A stretch of 64,000 nt of DNA from CAHJXF01 sp038225855 (lineage in GTDB: Bacteria; Pseudomonadota; Gammaproteobacteria; Burkholderiales; Burkholderiaceae_D), in NCBI GenBank assembly GCA_038225855.1, contig JBBRQU010000005.1:69167-133166 (forward strand), given 5' to 3'. Below are positions 36,501 to 43,389 of this stretch, in pieces. Below the pieces are notes generated by a model, which was not told the origin of the DNA, ran no database searches, and was given only the letters and a program-made list of their open reading frames with translations. The position numbers were made by a program, and so were the translations under genes. How positions within the stretch are numbered: the first letter of the stretch is position 1; each line of letters starts with the position of its first letter.

Positions 36501-36975
36501 CGATGCCGAACTGGGTCTGGGTAGACACGAGGCCGCCCGCGAGGCTTGCACGCGTGCGCTCGAAATATTCCAACAGATGAGCACGCCCCAGTTGGTCATG
36601 ATGGCTGTAGCAGGACTAGCTCAAGTGGCGCTGGAGCAGGGTGATTTGAACGAGGCGTTGCGGCACGCCGAGGCGGTTCTGACACATTTGGCCGGTGGCG
36701 GCACGCTCGACGGCATCGAAGAGCCGCTGCGCATACGCTTGGTCTGCCACCAGGTGCTGGCCCGCGCCTGCGACCCGCGGGCCGTCGAAGTTCTGGCCGC
36801 TGCCCATGCCGACTTGATATCGCAGGCCGAACGTATCAGCGACACCGCACTGCGCCGCAGCTTTCTGAACCAAGTGCCCCATCATCGCGAGATCATTGCG
36901 GCGTCCGTGCGGGCGCAGATACCACCCAAAGGCACATTGAGGGGCAATCAAATGCCAAGACACGACCACCCCTAG
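33589..36975 (+). CDS. Class III nucleotide cyclase fused to AAA/STAND-type ATPase and TPR repeats
   Basis: Giant signalling protein, 1128 residues from GTG 33589 (a TTG at 33442 gives 49 more unconvincing residues). Residues 1-53 form a helical leader. The cyclase domain covers about 55-190, with metal Asp61 (FADVVGST) and Asp105 (YAGDSML) and the transition-state pair Asn180/Arg184 in VNIAARM. The position that normally holds the substrate-selecting Lys is Gln101. A P-loop ATPase follows (AEAGLGKS, 283-290; VVLLDDLHWADDGS), then about 500 residues of TPR-like helices with many ALA/GD repeats. Codon use is somewhat less GC-biased than neighbours. It is alone on its strand. Confidence 0.85.
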   Translation: MNERPEELEAAIAAIEEQRAVLGGAVTNMAVAPLRERLAALLAQSIAETQQLKQVSVLFADVVGSTTLSQQLDPEDIHAVMDGALERFSSIVRAHRGAVLQYAGDSMLAVFGAQEAHEDDAERAVRAGLAIVQEARAQEAQVQARHGFEGFDVRVGINTGAVLLGGGVDAEGAIRGISVNIAARMEQTAPAGGLRISHDTYRHVRGVFDVEEQPPIQVKGISEPVRSYLVQRAKPRAFRVASRGVDGVETRMVGRERELVELQQALKALYDPTPELHAITIVAEAGLGKSCLLYEFENWAAARPEAFCLFQGRAQPLSQNQPYGLLRDIFVSRFEIADSDSVEVARQKITDGIAPLFLSDDGHDMAEAHAHLLGHLIGIDFSESRHVKVMLEDGKQIRTRGFHAAAQMFRRLSRQTGTPIVVLLDDLHWADDGSLDFIEQLVHINRDVPMLVLGSTRPSLYERRPGWADGQGRHQLINLVPLSRENSRNLVDGLLQKMQEIPAALRELVTGGAEGNPFYMEELVKMLIDVGAIATGTVDDAQDWRVIPDKLLAAHVPSTLTGVLQARLDSLGPSEKSALQQASVVGHVFWDEALATLDPNAIGALATLPRRELITPHAASAFEGLREYAFRHHTLHQVTYDTVLKRIKREAHGKVAQWLADRPGKTHLDLIAEHYERAGDNAKACEYFTLAAESASALYANEAMLSHASRGLALASQDDHVTRWRLLSARSKYLAAHGDRAALDADLDALQALADALDDGARQAEVAMLRARALSVTGDYRGGEVQARHAIEMAESIGALSVASVAHYFRAAALAHLGDHTTARTLADVGCAAARAVGDRAGEIRMLNILGLIAAAQGDSIATLTITQEILHLCRELGDRSYESSALSNLGGCFLQLGDYSNARRYLDESLQLARTIGQRYVESNVLLNRAMLARREGDAAGAAWFARAAIEIAASGGVRQVEGPAQCCLADAELGLGRHEAAREACTRALEIFQQMSTPQLVMMAVAGLAQVALEQGDLNEALRHAEAVLTHLAGGGTLDGIEEPLRIRLVCHQVLARACDPRAVEVLAAAHADLISQAERISDTALRRSFLNQVPHHREIIAASVRAQIPPKGTLRGNQMPRHDHP

Positions 36976-37036
36976 TCGGAGATGACCGCTTCGGGGTCGC
37001 AAGCCGACATTCAATCTGAGTCACGACCACACCGCG

Positions 37037-37732
37037 CTACGTCTTGACGAACACGAGGTCCCACACACCGTGGCCGAGACGCTTGCCGCGCGTCTCGAAC
37101 TTCGTTACCGGCCGCGAGACGATCGGATTGCTTGCCGCGGAGTAGCCCGCCTGGCTTGCGTTGGCAAGCGATGCCTCGCCGCCGAGGACTTCGAGCATCT
37201 GCTCGGCATAGTTTTCCCAGTCGGTCGCGCAATGCAGGTACCCGCCCCGCGCGATGCGACTCGCGAGCAACGCGACGAAGACCGGCTGGATCAGGCGCCG
37301 CTTGTGATGCCGCGCCTTGTGCCAAGGGTCGGGGAAATAGACATGCACGCCCGCGAGCGAGTCGGGCGCGATCATGTGCTCGACGACTTCGACCGCGTCG
37401 TGCTCGACGATGCGCAGGTTGGTGAGCTGGCCTTCCCCGATCATCTTCAGCAGCGCGCCGACACCGGGCTCGTGCACCTCGACGCCGATGAAATCGATCT
37501 CGCGATGTTCGGCCGCGATTTGGGCGGTCGCCGCTCCCATGCCGAAGCCGATCTCGAGCACGGCCGGCGCCGCGCGTCCGAAGACGTCGTCGAAGTTCAG
37601 CGTCGCTGGCGCGAACGGAACGATGAATTGCGGACCGAGCGTCTCGATCGCGCGCTGCTGTGCGGGCGATATGCGACCCGCGCGCGTGACGAAGCTGCGG
37701 ATGCGTCGATGATGCTCCGCGCCGGCGGTCAA
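37037..37732 (-). CDS. trmB: tRNA (guanine-N7-)-methyltransferase
   Basis: SAM-dependent enzyme that methylates G46 of tRNAs; 231 residues. VLEIGFGMGAATAQIA is the SAM site and YFPDPWHKARHHKRRLI the TrmB-specific catalytic and tRNA-binding block, followed by the TxFExRGxRLGHGVWDL end. The start is TTG 37732, overlapping the thiG stop (TTGA); no in-frame ATG fits, and the IRSFVTRAGR opening lies just after it. It is the last gene of the thiS-thiG-trmB unit. Confidence 0.92.
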   Translation of the reverse strand: MTAGAEHHRRIRSFVTRAGRISPAQQRAIETLGPQFIVPFAPATLNFDDVFGRAAPAVLEIGFGMGAATAQIAAEHREIDFIGVEVHEPGVGALLKMIGEGQLTNLRIVEHDAVEVVEHMIAPDSLAGVHVYFPDPWHKARHHKRRLIQPVFVALLASRIARGGYLHCATDWENYAEQMLEVLGGEASLANASQAGYSAASNPIVSRPVTKFETRGKRLGHGVWDLVFVKT

Positions 37733-38565
37733 GCCTTCGACCCGATCACGCCGGCGACCGGCGACGACGGCGCGGCCGAATACAACTTCTTCGGCATGCG
37801 CCCCGCGCGATACGCCATGCGGCCCGCTTCGACCGCACGCCTCATCGCGGCGGCCATCAGCGCCGGATCGCGCGCGGCCGCGACCGCGGTGTTCATCAGC
37901 ACGCCAGCGCAGCCCATCTCCATCGCGATCGCCGCGTCCGATGCGGTGCCGACGCCGGCATCGACGACCACCGGCACGCCGGCTTTCTCGATGATCAGTT
38001 GCAGGTTCCAGGGGTTGAGGATCCCCATGCCCGACCCGATCAAGGATGCGAGCGGCATCACCGCCACGCAGCCCATCTCTTCGAGCGCTTTCGCCTGGAT
38101 CGGATCGTCGCTGCAATAGACCATCACCTCGAAGCCTTCACGCACCAGCACTTCGGCCGCCTTCAGCGTCTCGGGCATGTTGGGGTAAAGCGTGTGCGGG
38201 TCGCCGAGCACTTCGAGCTTGACGAGCGTGTGATCGACCTCGTCGCTCGAGAGCAGTTCGCGCGCGAGCCGCAAGGTGCGCAGCGCATCGTCGGCGGTGT
38301 AGCAGCCCGCGGTATTGGGAAGGATGGTGTAGCGCGATGGCGGCAGCAGGTCGAGCAGGCTGGGCGCGCTCGCGTCCTGACCGATGTTGGTTCGACGGAT
38401 CGCGACGGTGACGATCTGGGCGCCGCTCGCCTCGACGGCGTCGCGCGTCTGGTCGAAGTCGCGATACTTGCCGGTGCCCAGCAACAGGCGCGAATGAAAG
38501 CGATGCTTGCCGACGAGGAGTTCATCGTCGCCCGGTACCTCATCGAGCAAGAGGGCGTCCCTCAC
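37729..38565 (-). CDS. thiG: Thiazole synthase
   Basis: TIM-barrel enzyme of 278 residues that joins deoxyxylulose phosphate, dehydroglycine and ThiS-borne sulfur into the thiazole of thiamine. HSRLLLGTGKY, the Schiff-base region TLVKLEVLGD, GCVAVMPLASLIGSGMGI and VDAGVGTASDAAIAMEMGC are diagnostic. GTG 38565 is the best start, two bases after the thiS stop. It precedes trmB with a four-base overlap. No ThiE or ThiO gene is nearby, so the rest of the pathway is elsewhere. Confidence 0.95.
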   Translation of the reverse strand: MRDALLLDEVPGDDELLVGKHRFHSRLLLGTGKYRDFDQTRDAVEASGAQIVTVAIRRTNIGQDASAPSLLDLLPPSRYTILPNTAGCYTADDALRTLRLARELLSSDEVDHTLVKLEVLGDPHTLYPNMPETLKAAEVLVREGFEVMVYCSDDPIQAKALEEMGCVAVMPLASLIGSGMGILNPWNLQLIIEKAGVPVVVDAGVGTASDAAIAMEMGCAGVLMNTAVAAARDPALMAAAMRRAVEAGRMAYRAGRMPKKLYSAAPSSPVAGVIGSKA

Positions 38566-38566
38566 C

Positions 38567-38770
38567 TCACCCTCCGCCGACCGCAACCACGATCTCGAGC
38601 TGGTCGGCATCGACGAGTGCGGTTTGCGCATGGCGGCTGCGCGGCACGATGGCCCCATTGCGCTCGACCGCGACGCGCTTGCCGGCGAGGCCGCGCTCAG
38701 CGAGCAAAGCCGCAATCGAACAGGACGCGGCGACGCGCGCACGCTCGCCATTGACCGTGATTGAAATCAA
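38567..38770 (-). CDS. thiS: Thiamine sulfur carrier protein
   Basis: Ubiquitin-like sulfur carrier of 67 residues. It starts MISITVNGERARV and ends VVAVGGG, the terminal Gly-Gly being adenylated and thiocarboxylated by ThiF. VAVERNGAIVPRSRH is the typical middle strand and turn. It lies directly before thiG and its ATG overlaps the stop of the upstream diiron protein gene. Confidence 0.92.
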   Translation of the reverse strand: MISITVNGERARVAASCSIAALLAERGLAGKRVAVERNGAIVPRSRHAQTALVDADQLEIVVAVGGG

Positions 38771-39603
38771 CGCAGCAGAACCTGTCTGACCAGCAGCGCC
38801 ACCGGCGTGACCATCGGCTGAATCATCGCCGACAGGAAACCGGGCAGACGCAGCGGCTTCATCATCATCTTGAGCGCCTGACTTGCGGGATAGTGCGTGC
38901 GGATCATGCGCGCAACGCGACTCTGGGTTTGCGCGAAGCGCGCGCCGTCGCGCTTCTCACCGGGATGTACCGTGACGAACGAATGCCACAGGCCGATCTC
39001 CGCGTCGCTGTGACGCGCTTCGACCAGGCGACGCTTCAACGAACTGAAGACTCGCATGCGGCTGTTCTTCTCGCGCGCGTCGTAGAGGTCGAAGTACTTG
39101 AGAAAATGCTTGTAGTGCCTGACCTCGTCGCTGCGGATGTGTTCGATCAGCCGGATCAGGATGGGCTCGTCGGCGAGTTCGCGGATCGCCCGATAGACCG
39201 TCGACGTGCCGGTTTCGACGACGCAGCGCGCGGCCATTTCCAGAGCATGCGTCGGCTCGTACCCCTCGACGCCACAGGTCAATGAGTACTCGGCAAAGAA
39301 GCGCGCATAGGCGGCTTCCCAATCGAACGCGGGCCAGACCTTCTCTACGTACGCGCGCAGCGCGCGGCCGTGTTGCAGCTCCTCCTTTTCCCAGCGTTGC
39401 GACAGCCATTCGGCGATCTCGGCGTCGTCGCGAAAATAATCGGCGAGGTTGCCGGCATAGGTATCGGAAGCGAATTCGACGAACGACGAGGCCGCGAGGA
39501 TGAACAACATGTCTTCGCGATCGCGAATGCGCGCGAAGTCGATGTCGTCCAGCGGAATGTCCTCGAGCCGCCAGGGCAATCGGGTTGCGGCGTTTACCTG
39601 CAC
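38767..39603 (-). CDS. Ferritin-like diiron protein (acyl-ACP desaturase-like)
   Basis: Mainly helical protein of 278 residues. EExxH occurs in WEKEELQHGRAL and ExxH in RSDEVRHYKHF, with a further Glu in VETGTSTVYRAI, giving a likely diiron site. This resembles ferritin-like or stearoyl-ACP desaturase-type proteins. The C-terminal 70 residues are basic and hydrophobic and could touch the membrane. It lies upstream of thiS with a four-base overlap, an association I cannot explain metabolically. The substrate is unknown. Confidence 0.78.
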   Translation of the reverse strand: MQVNAATRLPWRLEDIPLDDIDFARIRDREDMLFILAASSFVEFASDTYAGNLADYFRDDAEIAEWLSQRWEKEELQHGRALRAYVEKVWPAFDWEAAYARFFAEYSLTCGVEGYEPTHALEMAARCVVETGTSTVYRAIRELADEPILIRLIEHIRSDEVRHYKHFLKYFDLYDAREKNSRMRVFSSLKRRLVEARHSDAEIGLWHSFVTVHPGEKRDGARFAQTQSRVARMIRTHYPASQALKMMMKPLRLPGFLSAMIQPMVTPVALLVRQVLLR

Positions 39604-39845
39604 AGATGCTCCTTCATGTGGATGCGGCCCGTCAGGACCTCAAGAACTTGTCCGCGCATCCGATATCCCAAGTAGCCGATCGTTGCGCGTGCCGAAGGGG
39701 TCGATCTACGGACGATATTGTGACCGATCTACGGCGCCTCCGGTTTCTTGTGCGTTGCTTGTCCGCCAACCAGGCACGCACGGCGTTGTGCTACTACATT
39801 CCGCTTGCGCTCCCCGCTTCCGATCCCCTCGCCTGAACCCGTTCA

Positions 39846-41624
39846 ATGACCGTAGCAGCATACCTCCGCACGATCACGCCGGACGACGCGTCGCCTCGGC
39901 CGACAAACAGTCGCAGGCTGCGCAGCCTTGCGTCGCTCTTCGGCGCGGTGGCCTGCGTAGTGATGCTCTCAGCCTGCTCGACCTTGCCGAAGAATGTCGA
40001 TCGCACACCGTCGATGTCGATCGCGATCAGCGGCGCCACGAGACTCGGATCGATCGCGAACGCGTCGGCTCCATCGACCTCTTCGGCTGCGTCGTCTCCC
40101 GGTTCGGCCAACCCGGCGACACGCGTCACTGCGCCCACGTCGGGCTTTCGGCTGATCGGCGACGGCGAGGAGGCGTTCGCAACGCTGTTCACGCTCATCG
40201 AAAACGCGCAGCGTTCGCTCGATCTTCAGTACTACATCGTCGAGGACGATCCTTATGCGCGCGCACTGCTCCGCGCCGCACGCATGGCCGCTGAGCGTGG
40301 TGTGCGCGTGCGCCTGTTGATCGACGATCTCTACACGACCGGCAAGGACGACAGGATCGCGTGGTACTCCGCGCATCCCAACATCGAGGTTCGCGTCTTC
40401 AACCCGTTCGGCATCGGGCGGCGGTGGCTCGTGACGCGCCTGGCCGCATCGATCACCGATATCGGCCGCATCAATCACCGCATGCACAACAAGCTGTTCG
40501 TCGCCGATGGCGCCTTCGCGGTCACGGGCGGACGCAACGTGGGCGCCGCGTACTACATGCATTCGGACAAGACCAACTTCCTCGACCTCGACGTACTCGT
40601 CGCAGGGCCGGCGGTGAAAGATTTGGCCGCGAGCTTCGATCGATATTGGAACAGTACGTACGCGTATCCGATCGAGACGCTGGTGAAAGACGCGGGCCGA
40701 CCACGCGACACCGTCGACCAGCGTGCACTCTCCGACCCCGACGACCCCGTACGCAAGGCCGCCGGGGAAGCACGGCAACAGGGCCTCGCATTGCAAAAGG
40801 AAATCGACGTGGGCCACATCGCGTTGAAGCTCGCGCCCGCGGTGGTGATCGTCGACAAGCCCACCAAGGTCGAGGGCACGGCGCCAGAAGCCTTGACTGC
40901 GGGTGTAGGGCTGGGTGTGGGGCTGGGTCCGGAGCTCGGTGCGGGCTTGGGTGCGGGCACAGGTGCGGGCGCAGATGCAGGGTACGGTCTCGCGGCCGGT
41001 GCGACGATCGCGACCGACGTGATCGCGATCGCCAAGAGCGCGCAGAGCGAACTGATCATCGTGTCGCCGTATTTCGTTCCGGGGCCGCATGGGATGGACG
41101 TGATCCGCGAACTGGTCGCACGCGGAGTCAAGGTGCGCGTGCTGACCAATTCGCTCGCGGCCACCGATGCGGCGGTGGTGCACATCGGATACTCGCGCTA
41201 TCGAGAGCCCTTGCTGAAGCTCGGCGTCGAGATCTTCGAATTGCGACCGCAGCCCGGATCGGAAGGCGCGCGCCTGGGCGTGGTGGGCTCGTCGAAGGCG
41301 AGCCTGCATGCCAAGGTTCTGCTGGTCGATCGCCGCACGGCCTTCATCGGCTCGTTCAATGTCGATCAACGTTCGGCGCTCGAGAACACCGAAATGGGAT
41401 TGCGGATCGAGAGCGACGCGTTCGCGTCCGACGTGCTCGAGCGCCTGCGCGAGCGCGGTGAAGAGAGCCGCTATCGCGTGCGGCTCGCGCCCGATGGCCA
41501 CTTGCAGTGGGTCACCAAGAGCGATGGTGTCGAGCAGGTGTTCGACCATGAACCCGACGCGAGTGCCCTGCTGAAATTCACGCTGCGCATGCTCGCGCCG
41601 TTCGCGCCCGAGGAGTTGCTATAG
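39846..41624 (+). CDS. Phospholipase D-superfamily lipoprotein (cardiolipin synthase-like)
   Basis: Envelope protein of 592 residues. The lipobox MLSAC follows a basic and hydrophobic leader. Two HKD motifs are present: His214-Asn-Lys216 to Asp221 in HNKLFVAD and His488-Ala-Lys490 to Asp495 in HAKVLLVD, each followed by a Gly/Ser-rich block (GGRN, GSFN). A Gly/Ala/Leu-rich run around residues 355-382 splits the two halves and is encoded by imperfect DNA repeats. It probably transfers or hydrolyses phosphatidyl groups. It is followed by tRNA-Gly. The 242-base gap upstream shows only a repeated GATCTACGG. Confidence 0.88.
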   Translation: MTVAAYLRTITPDDASPRPTNSRRLRSLASLFGAVACVVMLSACSTLPKNVDRTPSMSIAISGATRLGSIANASAPSTSSAASSPGSANPATRVTAPTSGFRLIGDGEEAFATLFTLIENAQRSLDLQYYIVEDDPYARALLRAARMAAERGVRVRLLIDDLYTTGKDDRIAWYSAHPNIEVRVFNPFGIGRRWLVTRLAASITDIGRINHRMHNKLFVADGAFAVTGGRNVGAAYYMHSDKTNFLDLDVLVAGPAVKDLAASFDRYWNSTYAYPIETLVKDAGRPRDTVDQRALSDPDDPVRKAAGEARQQGLALQKEIDVGHIALKLAPAVVIVDKPTKVEGTAPEALTAGVGLGVGLGPELGAGLGAGTGAGADAGYGLAAGATIATDVIAIAKSAQSELIIVSPYFVPGPHGMDVIRELVARGVKVRVLTNSLAATDAAVVHIGYSRYREPLLKLGVEIFELRPQPGSEGARLGVVGSSKASLHAKVLLVDRRTAFIGSFNVDQRSALENTEMGLRIESDAFASDVLERLRERGEESRYRVRLAPDGHLQWVTKSDGVEQVFDHEPDASALLKFTLRMLAPFAPEELL

Positions 41625-41656
41625 CGAACAAATGCCTTGAACTACAATCGACGCGC

Positions 41657-41730
41657 GCGGGTGTAGTTCAATGGCAGAACGGCAGCTTCCCAAGCTGCAT
41701 ACGCGAGTTCGATTCTCGTCACCCGCTCCA
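41657..41730 (+). tRNA. glyU: tRNA-Gly (anticodon CCC)
   Basis: A 74-base cloverleaf: acceptor GCGGGTG pairs with CACCCGC, the anticodon loop TTCCCAA reads CCC in a GCAGC/GCTGC stem, the T loop is TTCGATT, and the terminal CCA is encoded. A TACAAT -10-like sequence lies at 41643-41648. The convergent gabD stop codon is two bases away, so there is no room for a terminator before that gene. Confidence 0.96.
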
Positions 41731-41732
41731 GG

Positions 41733-43217
41733 TCAGAACCCTCCGAGACACACGTACTTCATCTCCAGATATTCCTCGATGCCGTGCACCGACCCTTCGC
41801 GGCCGAGCCCCGATTGCTTGACGCCGCCAAACGGCGCGACCTCGTTTGACATGATCCCCGTGTTGACGCCCACCATGCCGGTCTCGAGCGCCTCGGCGAC
41901 GCGCCAGACGCGGTTCACGTCGCGGCTGTAGAAGTAGGCGGCAAGGCCGAACTCGGTGCCGTTGGCCTGCGCGATCGCATCGGCCTCGTCGGTGAAGCGA
42001 AACACCGCAGCGACCGGGCCGAAGGTTTCTTCGCTCGCGACCAGCATCGTCGGCGTGACGTCGGCAAGCACGGTGGGCTGATAGAAGCGGCCGCCCTTTT
42101 CGTGCCGCTCTCCCCCGGTGATGACTTTCGCGCCGTGGGCCTTCGCATCGGCGACGTGCTCTTCGACTTTCTTCAACGCCGCATCGTCGATCAGCGGGCC
42201 CTGCTGCACGCCGTCTTCGGTGCCCACGCCGACCTTCAGCGAGCGACTCTTCTCGGCGAGCTTGGACACGAAGCGATCGTAGATATCGTCCTGCACGTAG
42301 AAGCGATTGGTGCACACGCAGGTCTGGCCGGTGTTGCGATACTTCGATGCGATCGCGCCTTCGACCGCGGCGTCCACGTCGGCGTCGTCGAAGACGATGA
42401 AGGGCGCGTTTCCGCCAAGTTCGAGCGAGATCTTCTTGATGGTCGGCGCGCACTGCGCCATCAGGATGCGGCCCACCTGGGTCGATCCGGTGAACGACAT
42501 CTTGCGCACGATGGCGCTCTCGCACAACGCCTTGCCGACTTCGATCGAACGCTCGCTGTCGGCCGGCACGACGTTGAATACCCCGGGGGGAAAGCCCGCG
42601 CGATGCGCGAGTTCGGCCAACGCGAGCGCGGTCAGGGGCGTCTGCTCGGCGGGCTTGACGACGATCGCGCAGCCGGCTGCGATCGCCGGCGCTACCTTGC
42701 GCGTGATCATCGCCATCGGAAAATTCCACGGCGTGATCGCCGCGCACACGCCGACCGGTTGCCTGAGCACGAACATGCGCTTGTTCGGGTCGGGCGACGC
42801 GAGCGTTTCGCCCGCGACGCGTTTGGCTTCCTCGGCGAACCATTCGATGAACGAGGCGCCGTAGATCACTTCGCCGCGGGACTCGGCCATCGGCTTGCCC
42901 TGCTCGGCGGTCATCAACACGGCGAGGTCGTCCTGATGGGCGAGCATCAGCTCGAACCATTTGCGCATCACCGCCGCGCGTTCCCGGGCGGTCTTCTTCG
43001 CCCACAGCGGAAACGCCTTCTCCGCGGCCGCGATCGCGAGAATGGCGTGGGCGGCGCCGAGGTTGGCGACCTGCGCGATGCTTCCGCCGGTCGCAGGATC
43101 TTCGACCGCGAATCGTCCGTTCTCTTCCGAAGCGACCCAGCGACCATTGATGTAGCCGGCGGTCTTGAGTAGTTCGGAATCCTTCAAGGGCACACGTTGA
43201 TCGACGCGTTGAAGCAT
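41733..43217 (-). CDS. gabD: NAD(P)-dependent succinate-semialdehyde dehydrogenase
   Basis: Aldehyde dehydrogenase superfamily enzyme of 494 residues. The catalytic Cys is in NTGQTCVCTNRF, the general-base Glu in LELGGNAP and the Asn in TPWNFPMAM. GKPMAESRGEV and YLEMKYVC near the end fit the GabD subgroup. It oxidises succinate semialdehyde to succinate in 4-aminobutyrate catabolism. ATG 43217 has GGAGG eight bases upstream. No gabT aminotransferase is adjacent, so the role could be with other semialdehydes. Confidence 0.93.
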   Translation of the reverse strand: MLQRVDQRVPLKDSELLKTAGYINGRWVASEENGRFAVEDPATGGSIAQVANLGAAHAILAIAAAEKAFPLWAKKTARERAAVMRKWFELMLAHQDDLAVLMTAEQGKPMAESRGEVIYGASFIEWFAEEAKRVAGETLASPDPNKRMFVLRQPVGVCAAITPWNFPMAMITRKVAPAIAAGCAIVVKPAEQTPLTALALAELAHRAGFPPGVFNVVPADSERSIEVGKALCESAIVRKMSFTGSTQVGRILMAQCAPTIKKISLELGGNAPFIVFDDADVDAAVEGAIASKYRNTGQTCVCTNRFYVQDDIYDRFVSKLAEKSRSLKVGVGTEDGVQQGPLIDDAALKKVEEHVADAKAHGAKVITGGERHEKGGRFYQPTVLADVTPTMLVASEETFGPVAAVFRFTDEADAIAQANGTEFGLAAYFYSRDVNRVWRVAEALETGMVGVNTGIMSNEVAPFGGVKQSGLGREGSVHGIEEYLEMKYVCLGGF

Positions 43218-43265
43218 GGTGGAATCCTCCATCCGACGATGGACTGAAGCTTAGCGCATCGCCCG

Positions 43266-43363
43266 TTGTCGTTCCGACGAGCGTAGCGACGAGGAACCTC
43301 ATCGGCTACGATCACCCACCGTGGTGTGGTAAGCGGACGATTCCTCACACGTTCGAAATGACA
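43266..43363. repeat. Interspersed repeat, family C
   Basis: Starts with GTCGTTCCGACGAGCGTAGC and ends near GTTCGAAATGACA, resembling intergenic repeats common in related genomes. It lies in the divergent gap between gabD and the O-antigen ligase-like gene. A short similar piece occurs near 63284-63306. Confidence 0.55.
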
Positions 43364-43389
43364 CAAAAGCCGGTTCGGATTCCTCACCC

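Noticed and set aside
40906..40992. Short repeats in the phospholipase D gene considered as CRISPR or VNTR array
   Set aside because: Units are in-frame, imperfect and lack spacers; no cas genes are present. Kept only as a coding repeat.
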